Shown: one piece after another, positions 7,201 to 15,336 of the stretch | Position numbering within the stretch: position 1 is the first letter of the stretch | How the letters are laid out: the number at the start of each line of letters is the position of its first letter | NCBI GenBank assembly: GCA_016789205.1 | Contig: JAEURF010000001.1 | Coordinates: 1 to 64,000 of the forward strand | Length of the DNA stretch: 64,000 nucleotides | Source: Anaerolineales bacterium | GTDB taxonomy: Bacteria; Chloroflexota; Anaerolineae; Anaerolineales; Villigracilaceae | Reading direction: 5' to 3' | Translations under genes and position numbers: made by a program | The notes under the pieces: generated by a model | What the model was told of the DNA's origin: nothing | The model's database searches: none | Seen by the model: the letters and a program-made list of their open reading frames with translations, nothing else

Positions 7201-7412
7201 GAGGCATTTTTATTTTCTTGTGCTTCTCTTTGTTTTGACGGACAAGGTTTATCTGCATATGAGCAGTAGACACAACAATCACCTGTCTTAGGGCGAATTA
7301 TTGCGCCGCAACTGGCGCATAAATAGGATATCATTCAAGTATCTGGTGGCATGTTTACTTTTTTTGCAAAACCACACTGTGGGCAAGTTATAACAGCAAC
7401 TAGTTCTATCAT
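7197..7412 (-). CDS. Candidate selenoprotein: GDCC-motif double zinc-ribbon protein with in-frame UGA
   Basis: From ATG 7412 the frame reads 25 codons, then UGA (7335-7337), then stays open for 45 more codons to a TAA at 7197. The N-part has T-C-P-Q-C-G-F and M-P-P-D-T. The C-part has Y-L-C-A-S-C-G, R-P-K-T-G-D-C-C-V-Y-C-S-Y and C-P. These are the motifs, in order and spacing, of a small protein family I recall from mercury operons, which reads M-P-T-D-A-C-Q-x-F-Y-E-C where this one has D-T-UGA-M-I-S-Y-L-C. UGA therefore sits on a conserved cysteine. A SECIS-like hairpin follows (7302-7319). The alternative is a nonsense mutation or restart at the ATG just after UGA. It lies 9 bp after the HMA gene; no clear Shine-Dalgarno was seen. 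Confidence 0.72.
7302..7319 (-). promoter_or_regulatory. Candidate bacterial SECIS hairpin
   Basis: On the minus strand TGCGCC pairs perfectly with GGCGCA around the six-base loop AGTTGC. The stem starts 15 nt after the UGA at 7335-7337, and the loop starts 21 nt after it. Published rules for bacterial SECIS elements ask for a short apical loop with G in the first two positions about 16-37 nt after UGA, and E. coli fdhF has the loop AGGTCT. Both criteria are met. Confidence 0.65.
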
Positions 7413-7421
7413 AGTAATTTT

Positions 7422-7634
7422 TTATGCTAAGGCTGCTGTATAACCTTTTTTCTTTACCGCTCTAACTATTTCTACTTCTGTAAGCTTATTTTCGTCATAT
7501 TCAACAACCATCTCTAGCTTGTGATAACTAGCATTTATCTCCTTAACTCCTTCTAATATCTCTTCTAAACTTTCGAGTTTCAAAGCACAGTTTGAACAAT
7601 GCATATCTTCCACGCGAAAAATCTTTTTGATCAT
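7422..7634 (-). CDS. HMA-domain metallochaperone
   Basis: A 70-residue single heavy-metal-associated domain. The metal loop reads V-E-D-M-H-C-S-N-C-A near residues 7-16 (M-x-C-x-x-C), followed by the usual beta-alpha-beta pattern and a final K-K-K-G-Y. Such proteins carry Cu(I), Zn or Hg to membrane transporters in the cytosol. I chose ATG 7634 because AAAGAGGT lies upstream; an upstream Met at 7652 would overlap the previous gene. It is the partner of the DsbD/TauE-like membrane gene just upstream. Confidence 0.88.
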   Translation of the reverse strand: MIKKIFRVEDMHCSNCALKLESLEEILEGVKEINASYHKLEMVVEYDENKLTEVEIVRAVKKKGYTAALA

Positions 7635-7644
7635 GAGTACCTCT

Positions 7645-8844
7645 TTATTCAAAAACTATTTGACCTGTATACATACCCATTGAACAAGTAAAGTACAGTT
7701 CTGTTCCTGCTTCTTGAGCAGGAACATCTACTTGTACAGTTCCAACTGGTGGAAGCATTTGGTAGTAGTCCAAGTCAGGAATAAGGAAAGCCAGCGCACA
7801 GGAAAAAACTCCATCAGTAACAAGGTTAAGTTTAAGGTTTTTGCCCGCTGGTGCTTTAAGAGTTTCAGGAAAATATCCTTGATTTTGAACATATAAAGTA
7901 ATTTCATCTTCAAGTGTAGGTTGTTGAGCAGAAACTATTTCAGGTGAAGAGTTGGTTGATGGTGATGACCAATTTCGGGTCAGGTTTTGAAGCGAATAGG
8001 GAGAGCCGATTAAGTTGAGTCCACCTTCCAAAGTCACAAATCCTAAAATCAAAATTACAACTGCAACAAATCGCATGAAGAATTTTTCAAGGCGTACGCC
8101 AAGTTCGGTTGTTAAGTAGGCAATGATGAAAAAAACAGGGCTTGTGCCAAGCGTAAATGCAAACATAAGTGCTGCACCCATAGTTATACTACCTGTACCA
8201 AGTGCAGTTGCCATCATTGCTTGAGTTACACCACAAGGAATAAAAACTGTTAATGCACCAAGAAAAAGCGGTGTGGCGGTATCTGTGCCTTTGGCAGTTT
8301 TACGAATATAACGGGTAATAAATTTAGGTGGTTCAATGGAAAAATAACGAAAGATAGGATGCACATTAAACATCCGTAAGGCATTACCAATCATAAAAAT
8401 TGCAATGGCAATCATTAAGATGGCACGGCTAGTTGGGCTAAATGTAAAATACGAACCAAGCCAGCCGAGCAATGCGCCAAGTAGTGTATATGCGATTAGT
8501 TTTGCAAAGAGAAATAAAGTGATAGGAAGGGTTGAATTGAATTTAGTCTTTTCTTTTATTTTTTTACGGTTGGTTGATTGAACTGCATAATCTTGTTCTA
8601 CTTGATGAGCCAGTGAACTGGCAAGCAAGCCACCTTGCACTGCTAAACAACTTAAACCGCCCGTTGTAATGCCTGTGACGAAAGCAACGATGATTTGGTT
8701 TGTTAAGCCAGATGCTGTGAGGGCATTATTTGAATCGGTTTGTGTTGTGACCATGATGATTGCAATGGCTACTAACGCAATACCGAGCGTAACGAGAACA
8801 ACAGGGTTAAATAGTTCATTTTGTTTTTGTTTGTTTTTTTGCAT
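7645..8844 (-). CDS. Sulfite exporter TauE/SafE-DsbD-like membrane protein with C-terminal cupredoxin-like domain
   Basis: A 399-residue protein. An N-terminal anchor precedes about six helices (about 45-285) of the DsbD/CcdA-like type, with G-G-L-S-C-L-A-V-Q-G-G at about 57-67 and I-P-C-G-V-T-Q-A-M near 205. The C-terminal 100 residues form a predicted outside domain ending F-T-C-S-M-G-M-Y-T-G, like a cupredoxin/SCO copper site with Cys and Met. Proteins of this kind often sit with HMA chaperones and SCO1 and move reducing power or metal across the membrane. The downstream HMA gene starts about 10 bp after it, supporting a chaperone-transporter pair. Confidence 0.82.
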   Translation of the reverse strand: MQKNKQKQNELFNPVVLVTLGIALVAIAIIMVTTQTDSNNALTASGLTNQIIVAFVTGITTGGLSCLAVQGGLLASSLAHQVEQDYAVQSTNRKKIKEKTKFNSTLPITLFLFAKLIAYTLLGALLGWLGSYFTFSPTSRAILMIAIAIFMIGNALRMFNVHPIFRYFSIEPPKFITRYIRKTAKGTDTATPLFLGALTVFIPCGVTQAMMATALGTGSITMGAALMFAFTLGTSPVFFIIAYLTTELGVRLEKFFMRFVAVVILILGFVTLEGGLNLIGSPYSLQNLTRNWSSPSTNSSPEIVSAQQPTLEDEITLYVQNQGYFPETLKAPAGKNLKLNLVTDGVFSCALAFLIPDLDYYQMLPPVGTVQVDVPAQEAGTELYFTCSMGMYTGQIVFE

Positions 8845-8856
8845 GTGAGCTCTCCT

Positions 8857-9513
8857 TTATGATTCTTGCGAAAGTGTTTTGATATGCTTAATCAAAATTT
8901 CGTACAGCGGCGGTATCCATTCTGAGTCGGATGTATTATATGGAGTGGAAACATACCAACGAATTTGACCTATTGAGTCTATGATATAGGTTCCAGGCGT
9001 GTGTACCAGTTGTGTATGTGTAGTTTGATGGTCTGTCGTGCGGGGGGTTACGGAAACATTGTAGGCTTTCCACACAGGTTCGAGTAATTCGATATCTCCA
9101 GTAAGAAAGTACCATTGGGGAATTTGGTCCAGCCCCCAAGCAGTAGTCATTGTATTTATATTTTCAATGGTTGCGGCTTCAGCGTTTACGTTTACACCTA
9201 AAAATATTACCTGTTCTTTTTGTGTTTCACTTAATTGTTGATAGGTTTGAATGAAATGATGGGCTGTGATGGGACAGGTATCTACACACTGGGTATCCAT
9301 GAAAGTGAGGATGACGATTTTTCCGTGAAAATCTGAAAGACGAATTGAATTTCCCTGTTGGTCATTTAGTTGAAAATCTGTGGCGGGTTCGTTGAACTCG
9401 ACTCCTTGATAGGTCTGCTGGTTTGAGCGTTGCAAAACGATGAACCAGATGAATGTAGCGAAAAGTAAACTCAAGCTAAGGTAAAACCAGAAGCGATTTG
9501 ATTTCATAAACAT
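8857..9513 (-). CDS. SCO1/SenC-family copper/thiol protein
   Basis: A membrane-anchored protein of about 218 residues from ATG 9513: one N-terminal helix, then a thioredoxin fold. The SCO site T-Q-C-V-D-T-C-P (C-x3-C-P) is present around residue 80, and V-H-T-P-G-T-Y-I-I-D supplies the distal His near 175. SCO proteins bind Cu through the two Cys and the His and deliver it to cytochrome oxidase CuA or act as thiol reductants outside the membrane. Start: ATG 9513 (GTGAGAT upstream) or Met 9507; a longer frame would overlap the upstream gene. It precedes the DsbD-like gene by 12 bp. Confidence 0.9.
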   Translation of the reverse strand: MFMKSNRFWFYLSLSLLFATFIWFIVLQRSNQQTYQGVEFNEPATDFQLNDQQGNSIRLSDFHGKIVILTFMDTQCVDTCPITAHHFIQTYQQLSETQKEQVIFLGVNVNAEAATIENINTMTTAWGLDQIPQWYFLTGDIELLEPVWKAYNVSVTPRTTDHQTTHTQLVHTPGTYIIDSIGQIRWYVSTPYNTSDSEWIPPLYEILIKHIKTLSQES

Positions 9514-9514
9514 C

Positions 9515-10420
9515 TCACTTATCCGTCCACGAACTACCAGCATCACGACTCGCAAAAACTTCTCCTTCATCGTTTACAACAATAATATGGTTTACATCCA
9601 GTGGGCTGACAGCAATTGCTAAGAATGTGCCATTCAAACCTAACGATGTCCACGTTTGTCCGCCATCTTCAGAATAATATAAACCAGCAGATGAGCCAAG
9701 TGTGGTGATATACAAGCGATTGCTTGCAGGCACATAGGTTAAAGCAAGAGTACTTTCACCAATTGGTACCCATGTTTTTCCGCCATCCAAACTTTGTAAA
9801 AGTCCGGCATCACCCGCCGCCACATATAAGGTTTGAGAGTCTTTGCCGACTGCAAGATTGAAAGTGGAAGACGGCACTGTATCTGAAAACAATTTCCATG
9901 TATTTCCTCCATCTTCTGATTCAAAGATGCCAAAGCCTACCACATGGGCAAAAACATGGTTTTCATTTTCGGTGGCAACTGCAAAACCATGAATATCAGA
10001 GCCAGGCAGGTTTGTAGAAACAGAATCCCAAGATTTTCCACCATCAATAGATTTAAAGAAAACATCATGCCCAGCGGCATACATCATTTGTGGGTTGGAA
10101 AGAGATATACCTAGCGCCATCGCATCTGCATTCGTGAGCGTTGTTGATTCCCAATCTTTACCGCCATTTCGACTCACTAATAAGCCGCCATGATGCCCAA
10201 AAAATATAGTCTCAGGCTCGGTAAGTGAAAATGCAAGCGAATGAAAATCTTGTGTGTTGAATCGGCTGATAGGGCGTACTTTACTATCACTATTTTGTTT
10301 ATTAGCAAGCACGAGCCACAAAGCCGCTGATAACGCAAGGGTCATCCCTGCGATAATTAACCAGCGGGTTTGTATTTGCTGGCGTTTCCTTCTCTCTATA
10401 CGTTCTTTCTTTTTCTTCAT
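9515..10420 (-). CDS. Membrane-anchored BNR-repeat beta-propeller protein
   Basis: A 301-residue protein with a lysine/arginine-rich start, one helix (about 18-40), then repeats of the BNR/Asp-box type: S-x-N-G-G-K-D-W, S-I-D-G-G-K-S-W, S-E-D-G-G-N-T-W, S-L-D-G-G-K-T-W, S-E-D-G-G-Q-T-W and S-R-D-A-G-S-S-W. Six repeats suit a six- or seven-bladed propeller outside the membrane. Similar proteins are annotated as F510_1955-type glycosylhydrolases or YCF48-like and are found with copper genes. No catalytic residues can be assigned, so a binding role is as likely. GAGGTAGG precedes its ATG. It is the first gene of the SCO-DsbD-HMA run. Confidence 0.8.
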   Translation of the reverse strand: MKKKKERIERRKRQQIQTRWLIIAGMTLALSAALWLVLANKQNSDSKVRPISRFNTQDFHSLAFSLTEPETIFFGHHGGLLVSRNGGKDWESTTLTNADAMALGISLSNPQMMYAAGHDVFFKSIDGGKSWDSVSTNLPGSDIHGFAVATENENHVFAHVVGFGIFESEDGGNTWKLFSDTVPSSTFNLAVGKDSQTLYVAAGDAGLLQSLDGGKTWVPIGESTLALTYVPASNRLYITTLGSSAGLYYSEDGGQTWTSLGLNGTFLAIAVSPLDVNHIIVVNDEGEVFASRDAGSSWTDK

Positions 10421-10454
10421 AATCCTACCTCATGATTTATGCGATCAGTAATTT

Positions 10455-10667
10455 TTATCGTTGTAAATTATTTTTCATCATATCTGCACAGGCAGCCATC
10501 ATCTCTGGCGTATATTGACTATTTGTGCCTAGCATTTGACTCATCATGCCGCCGCCCATCATAAAGAACCAGAAAAGCACATTGAGGGCGAACAAAATTA
10601 GCAAACCGATTAAAACGACCAATAATATTGTGACGACTTGATTTTTATTAGCAGGGGTTGTATTCAT
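10455..10667 (-). CDS. Small Met-rich membrane protein
   Basis: A 70-residue protein with one strong helix (about 13-33), followed by F-F-M-M-G-G-G-M-M-S-Q-M-L and a short tail with E-M-M-A-A-C-A-D-M-M-K. Nine or more methionines flank or follow the helix, typical of small proteins in copper-resistance clusters, where Met side chains bind Cu(I). It is not a family I can name. It lies directly upstream of the propeller gene on the same strand. Confidence 0.65.
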   Translation of the reverse strand: MNTTPANKNQVVTILLVVLIGLLILFALNVLFWFFMMGGGMMSQMLGTNSQYTPEMMAACADMMKNNLQR

Positions 10668-10837
10668 TTGAAACTCCTATGATTAATTGAAATGCCTAAA
10701 AAGCCAACAAGCACGATGGCGTTTTGCTGGTTGCATATGCTGTTCCTAATTTCAATCTACTATTCTTAATCTTGCAGGCATAAAAATACATCTAGCATTG
10801 AATATGTTAGAAACAGTTAAAAATATTCTATTGTTTT

Positions 10838-11155
10838 TTAGGCTTTAGGAGGTGGGGAGAGAATATCAAGAAAAATAAGTTGGGTTACTGAAGTTACGCT
10901 TGTAATTCGGGTCGTTCCCTTGATAAAGAAAATTTTTGTTAATTCAGAAACATTACATACAAACGAAGCACAGACATTACCAATTATTTCACAGCAAGGC
11001 ATGGCAAAAAGGTTTTCGCTTGTATGGTGGGTTGTATGATCAGCCATTTCCGAATCCATCTCATCCATCCCCATCATCGGCATGGAAACGGGTGAGTAGG
11101 ATAGTAACGCCAGTAGTGAGCTAATCAACAGAGAAGGTAGAATAACTTTTGTCAT
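10838..11155 (-). CDS. Exported His/Met-rich small protein
   Basis: A 105-residue protein from ATG 11155 with a hydrophobic N-terminal segment, then M-P-M-M-G-M-D-E-M-D-S-E-M and a D-H-T-T-H-H-T-S cluster. Four cysteines follow (M-P-C-C-E-I-I and C-A-S-F-V-C). The Met and His cluster suggests extracytoplasmic copper or silver binding. The tail P-P-P-K-A resembles the P-P-T-F ending of the small protein at 18695-18946, which also has a leader and conserved-looking end. No known family recognised. Confidence 0.55.
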   Translation of the reverse strand: MTKVILPSLLISSLLALLSYSPVSMPMMGMDEMDSEMADHTTHHTSENLFAMPCCEIIGNVCASFVCNVSELTKIFFIKGTTRITSVTSVTQLIFLDILSPPPKA

Positions 11156-11321
11156 GCACTTTGCATTATACATACAAAGATTAAAATCTAATGTGTGATT
11201 TACCAATGTCAAAAAGAAAGAGTTCTTAATCTTCCAACCCAGCGGCTGTCTCAAAAGACTCTTTCGCTTGATGTATTATCCAAAGTGCAATTTTAGTGCA
11301 TAACGAATGTAATAGAATCGA

Positions 11322-13415
11322 TTATTTCTTTTGGTTTATCAGCCGGGCGGAATTAGTGAGAATTCCAATATCTGGTAAAGATTGAGCAGCAGCAGCAAGT
11401 ACAGGTGGTAAAAATCCAAAAGCCGCTAATGTTAAACCTACTACATTATATACAGCAGTAAAGCCTAAATTCATTTTTATAATACCCATTGTTCGGCGGG
11501 CAATACCTATTACTTCTGGTATAAGAGTCCAATCTTCACGTAAAAGAGCAATGTGTGAAGCCTCAATAGCAATATCTGTTCCACCTGCACCCATTGAAAT
11601 ACCTATATTTGATTGTGCCAGTGCAGGAGCATCATTGACACCATCGCCAATCATTACGACAATATGTCCTTTAGATTGATATTCCTTTACGATTTCAATT
11701 TTATTTTCAGGCAATAAACTGGCACGATATTCAATACCTAATTGATTAGCAAGTGCTGATGCAGTACGCTCATTATCCCCCGTCAACAATTCAATCTTGT
11801 TTATTCCAAGTTTACGTAGCTCTATTATCGAGGTCGGCACTTCAGAGCGAAGGGTATCAGAAGCAGCTAGTATTCCTACTAGTTGTTTACCACGAGAGAT
11901 AAATAAAAGAGTTTTGCCAGTCTCTTCTAAATTTTGGACAACAGATAAATTATCAGGTATTGAAACCAGACGACGATTACCAATTTCAATTAACGATCCA
12001 TTTACTTTTGCTCGAATTCCTTGACCCGTAATTGCTTCAAAATCTTCCACATCTGATATTTTGATATTTTCAATACGAGCTTTAACGCGTACAGCTTCGG
12101 CTAGTGGATGTTCAGAATAACGTTCAGCAGAGGCAGCAAGAGTAAGAATTTCAGTTTCAGATAAACCATTTAGAGATATAACATCTGTAATTTTTGGCTG
12201 ACCAAGCGTTAATGTTCCTGTTTTATCTACTAATATCACATCTGCACGCGCTAATACTTCAAGATATTTTCCGCCTTTTATTAATAATCCTCGTTTTGCA
12301 CTTCCACCGATTGAAGCTAACATGGCAACAGGCGTTGCTAAAGCGATTGAACAAGAACATGCAACAACAAGAACAGCAGCAGTTGATAAGGGATTACCAC
12401 TGATTAGAAAAGTGAGTGTAGCTATTACAATAACAATTGGTAAATAGTAGGTGCTGAATTTATCTGCAAATTGTTGAACATTGGCACGATTAGCTTCTGC
12501 TTCTTCTACCATCTTAACCACACGACCAAAAGTTGTATCTGTTCCAATTTTCAATGTTTTTATGCGCAAACTTCCTAGTTTTGTGATGGTAGCCGCAAAA
12601 ACATGATTTCCCTTTGTTACTTCAACAGGCATAGATTCGCCTGTGATAGCAGCTTGGTCAATCGTTGCCTCCCCGCTTACCACTTCACCATCTACAGGAA
12701 TTTTTTCTCCAGGGCGAGTAATTACAACTTCATCAATTTTCACTTCTGCAACTGGGATTTCTATTTCTTCACCATTACGTTCCACACGTGCAGTTTGGGG
12801 AGCAATAGAAGTTAATTCTTTTACTGCACGTCTTGCACCTTCGGTTGTGAAGTTTTCAACATATTCACCAACACGCATTAGGACTACTACAATTGCAGCA
12901 GTGACCCATTCACCAACAGCTAAGGCGGCAATTACACCAAGCGTCATAAGCGTATGAGAAATAATCTGTCCTTTGAAAGTGACACGAATAACATTTCTAA
13001 AAATAGGATAACCACCTGCTAACACAATGATTAAACCAACTGGAAAGGGTACGAGGCTATCCAATAACTTAAACAAACCAAGCCATTCCCCAAATATTAC
13101 AATTGATAAAACGATACTAAATACAATTACTAATAAAGTTATCAATTGTTTATTGAAATCACCCATCGGTTGATTAGGCAAAGTTTCGTTAGTTTCGGGA
13201 ACAGAATATTCATCACCCGCACTAGCAACAGCTTTGCGGATAGCAGGCAAGCCAACCTTTTCAGGGTCAAGTTGAATAATAGCTTTTTCAGCAGCAAGTA
13301 ATACATCTACTGATTTCACACCATCTAACTTTGAAATTGCATGTTGGACGTGTTGAGTACATTCAACACAATCCATCCCTCTTATAGGAACTTCTAGAGT
13401 TTGTATATTAGCCAT
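11322..13415 (-). CDS. P1B-type heavy-metal ATPase with unusual CSC transmembrane motif
   Basis: A 697-residue efflux ATPase. One HMA domain (G-M-D-C-V-E-C, about 14-20) is followed by membrane helices, the actuator motif T-G-E-S (about 257), the TM6 motif V-A-C-S-C-S-I-A-L-A-T-P, the phosphorylation site D-K-T-G-T (about 395) and [13 protein letters not shown]6 carries CSC where most family members have CPC, SPC or CPH, so the kink-forming proline is missing. Metal preference cannot be predicted. It lies downstream of the CmtR-like repressor and CDF genes and is probably in their operon. All catalytic motifs are intact, so it should be active. Confidence 0.92.
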   Translation of the reverse strand: MANIQTLEVPIRGMDCVECTQHVQHAISKLDGVKSVDVLLAAEKAIIQLDPEKVGLPAIRKAVASAGDEYSVPETNETLPNQPMGDFNKQLITLLVIVFSIVLSIVIFGEWLGLFKLLDSLVPFPVGLIIVLAGGYPIFRNVIRVTFKGQIISHTLMTLGVIAALAVGEWVTAAIVVVLMRVGEYVENFTTEGARRAVKELTSIAPQTARVERNGEEIEIPVAEVKIDEVVITRPGEKIPVDGEVVSGEATIDQAAITGESMPVEVTKGNHVFAATITKLGSLRIKTLKIGTDTTFGRVVKMVEEAEANRANVQQFADKFSTYYLPIVIVIATLTFLISGNPLSTAAVLVVACSCSIALATPVAMLASIGGSAKRGLLIKGGKYLEVLARADVILVDKTGTLTLGQPKITDVISLNGLSETEILTLAASAERYSEHPLAEAVRVKARIENIKISDVEDFEAITGQGIRAKVNGSLIEIGNRRLVSIPDNLSVVQNLEETGKTLLFISRGKQLVGILAASDTLRSEVPTSIIELRKLGINKIELLTGDNERTASALANQLGIEYRASLLPENKIEIVKEYQSKGHIVVMIGDGVNDAPALAQSNIGISMGAGGTDIAIEASHIALLREDWTLIPEVIGIARRTMGIIKMNLGFTAVYNVVGLTLAAFGFLPPVLAAAAQSLPDIGILTNSARLINQKK

Positions 13416-13491
13416 TTTTCGACTCCTTCAAGTTATGTTGTGCGTACCTGATTCACTGTAAACACGACACCCATCAAAAAAATAACTGCTC

Positions 13492-14283
13492 TTATTTAGC
13501 AAGGCTCAGTATTTTGAACGCTCCGCGAATGACAACGATAAAAACAATTGCCCCAATGATTAAGTCTGGGATGCCCGAATTCAACCAATTTACAAGAAGC
13601 CCAGCTGTAATAACCCCAAGATTAATGATCACGTCATTGCTGGTGAAAATCATGGTGGCTTTTATGTGAACTTCCTGATTTTTTGAACGCTGTAATAAAT
13701 AAAGACAGACACTATTTGCAATTAAAGCAAGACTTGAAACGATTATCATCGTTCTAAAGTCAGGAAGAATCTCAAGACCAATAAAACGTCGTATCACTTC
13801 AATAAAACCAACGAGTGCTAAGAATAGTTGAAAATAACCACTCATTTTGGCAACTGTCTTCTTCCTTGCAAACGCCGCACCTACAGCAATTAGGCTCAAG
13901 CCATACACAATGGCATCGGCTAACATATCCAAACTATCTGCTACTAATCCCATTGATCTAGAAATAAATCCAAATAGCACTTCGATAACAAAAAAGGAAA
14001 AGTTAATCAGCAAAACTGTCCATAGCAGGTTTTTCTGTATAGAACTATCATCTACAACTATTTCATCGGTAAGCTCGGTTTTAAGGAGTCGCGAGTTGAG
14101 ATTAAGTTCGTCAATAGTTTTCTCGATAGCATCCAATTTTCCTTCGTGATAAATAGTAAGCCTGCGGGCAGATAAATCAAAGTCAAGCTTGCGAACAGCT
14201 TTCACATCATCGAGTTTCAATCGTACTAGATTCTCTTCAGCGGCACAATCCATTTCGGTTATTTCGAATAATGATTTATCCAT
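13492..14283 (-). CDS. CDF-family cation efflux protein with N-terminal HMA-like domain
   Basis: 263 residues from ATG 14283. The first 75 or so form a ferredoxin-like domain with a modified metal loop (T-E-M-D-C-A-A-E-E, one Cys). About six helices follow, with the CDF site H-x-x-x-D replaced by S-L-D-M-L-A-D-A (D-x-x-x-D) in TM2 and S-N-D-V in TM5. Members move Zn, Cd or similar ions out in exchange for protons. It lacks the usual cytoplasmic C-terminal domain. The start codon overlaps the end of the ArsR gene by 8 bp, so translation is coupled and the repressor probably controls it. Confidence 0.85.
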   Translation of the reverse strand: MDKSLFEITEMDCAAEENLVRLKLDDVKAVRKLDFDLSARRLTIYHEGKLDAIEKTIDELNLNSRLLKTELTDEIVVDDSSIQKNLLWTVLLINFSFFVIEVLFGFISRSMGLVADSLDMLADAIVYGLSLIAVGAAFARKKTVAKMSGYFQLFLALVGFIEVIRRFIGLEILPDFRTMIIVSSLALIANSVCLYLLQRSKNQEVHIKATMIFTSNDVIINLGVITAGLLVNWLNSGIPDLIIGAIVFIVVIRGAFKILSLAK

Positions 14284-14647
14284 GTCTTTGTCCTTGCAAA
14301 TCAACCTGTTTAGTTTTTTTAACTTTATAACGCGTGCACTCGTACACACCTTTTGCAACATCAGCAAGAAGTTGATCTGCAAGCATCAGCAGTTGTCCAA
14401 CCCGCTTGTCGCTCAATTCATAATAAACAAAACGTCCTTGCTGTTCAGAGACAACAAGTCCACAATCGCGTAAACATGATAGATGATTTGAAACGTTGGG
14501 CTGTGATAAACCTGTTGCTTCTACAATTTCATTAACAGTGACTGCACCATCACGCATGGCTTCAAGAATTGATAGGCGGGAGGGGTCGGAAAAACCGCGA
14601 AAGAGTTTTGCTTGTATTTCAATGGACTTAGGATTGGCAAGAAGCAT
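14276..14647 (-). CDS. ArsR-family repressor, CmtR-like Cd/Pb sensor
   Basis: A 123-residue winged-HTH protein: F-R-G-F-S-D-P-S-R-L-S-I-L near 17-29, recognition helix T-G-L-S-Q-P-N-V-S-N-H-L-S-C-L-R-D-C-G-L, and wing Q-Q-G-R-F-V-Y-Y. The C-x3-C in the recognition helix plus a cysteine near residue 102 (Y-E-C-T-R-Y) are the three ligands of mycobacterial CmtR, a Cd/Pb sensor, so the metal is probably Cd(II) or Pb(II). It binds as a dimer and releases DNA on metal binding. A 13-bp inverted repeat upstream (14665-14698) is the likely operator. It is the first gene of an operon with the CDF transporter and P-type ATPase. Confidence 0.9.
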   Translation of the reverse strand: MLLANPKSIEIQAKLFRGFSDPSRLSILEAMRDGAVTVNEIVEATGLSQPNVSNHLSCLRDCGLVVSEQQGRFVYYELSDKRVGQLLMLADQLLADVAKGVYECTRYKVKKTKQVDLQGQRHG

Positions 14648-14664
14648 GATCGAATTCCTTTCGT

Positions 14665-14698
14665 ATCATTATATCACTATATGATGATATAATGATAT
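14665..14698 (-). promoter_or_regulatory. ArsR/CmtR-type operator: perfect 13-bp inverted repeat
   Basis: TATCATTATATCA (14665-14677) is the exact inverse of TGATATAATGATA (14686-14698), with an 8-bp spacer. It begins 18 bp upstream of the repressor's ATG. Its AT-rich dyad is typical of ArsR-family operators, so it is probably the self-regulatory site and overlaps the promoter. Confidence 0.85.
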
Positions 14699-14735
14699 AA
14701 ATTTCAAAGGGGAAACTGATAGATTTGAGGTTGCG

Positions 14736-15326
14736 CTAAAGCCAGCGGCGGACTTGCTTTTGATAAACTAAATACGAGTTGCCATGTGTGCGTGTGAGAA
14801 ATTCTTCTTCCAGCCGTACTTGAATTTGAATAAGTAATTCACCTGTAATCAAAATTGCTAACGTGATTGCATTTGGAATGATGAGAAAAAGACCCAGCAA
14901 CATGATTCGCATTCCAAGAAAAATAGGGTTGCGTGAGATTTTAAATAAACCTGTTTGAACTAAATCGGTTTTGACATCTTCATCAATACCAATGCGCCAC
15001 GATTTCTGCATGTGACTTTGTGCAATTAACACCCAAATTAAGGCAATCAGTAATAAAACTGTTCCGATAATGATTAAGATGTTGTTTGTCAAAAAAGAAA
15101 TTGGCAACAGGACTGAATAAATATTTGGAAAAAAGGTATACAAAATAACAATGGCAAACAAGAGCAACATCACAAGCCTAAAGTTTTTGCCGATGTAATC
15201 ATGTGCATTGTCAGCCGAACCTAATTTGTATGGATTAACGCCTGTAGATTTCCATGTTCGGTAGGTTGGCAATATCATTGCTAGCCCGAAGAATAGAAGA
15301 AAGTAGATAAGAAGAAAAAGTTTCAT
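14736..15326 (-). CDS. Isoprenylcysteine methyltransferase/PEMT-like membrane protein
   Basis: A 196-residue protein with about five helices from ATG 15326 (AGGA upstream). The C-terminal half has the family motif R-N-P-I-F-L-G (about 128-134) and later E-E-E-F-L-x-x-x-H-G-x-x-Y-x-x-Y-x-x-x-V-R-R-W. These are the S-adenosylmethionine-binding features of the ICMT/PEMT (PF04191) group. Bacterial members are common next to metal and thiol genes, but substrates are mostly unknown. It starts 10 bp after the stop of the rhodanese-like gene, so it belongs to that operon. Confidence 0.8.
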   Translation of the reverse strand: MKLFLLIYFLLFFGLAMILPTYRTWKSTGVNPYKLGSADNAHDYIGKNFRLVMLLLFAIVILYTFFPNIYSVLLPISFLTNNILIIIGTVLLLIALIWVLIAQSHMQKSWRIGIDEDVKTDLVQTGLFKISRNPIFLGMRIMLLGLFLIIPNAITLAILITGELLIQIQVRLEEEFLTRTHGNSYLVYQKQVRRWL

Positions 15327-15336
15327 TTTTAGTCCT

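Noticed and set aside
7197..7334. A separate 45-aa protein starting at the ATG right after UGA
   Set aside because: It is the second half of one conserved motif set; a Sec reading or a nonsense mutation explains it better. Restart remains possible.
11797..12024. Plus-strand ORFs opposite the ATPases and other large genes
   Set aside because: They are frame shadows: no Shine-Dalgarno, no domains, and entirely inside well-supported genes.
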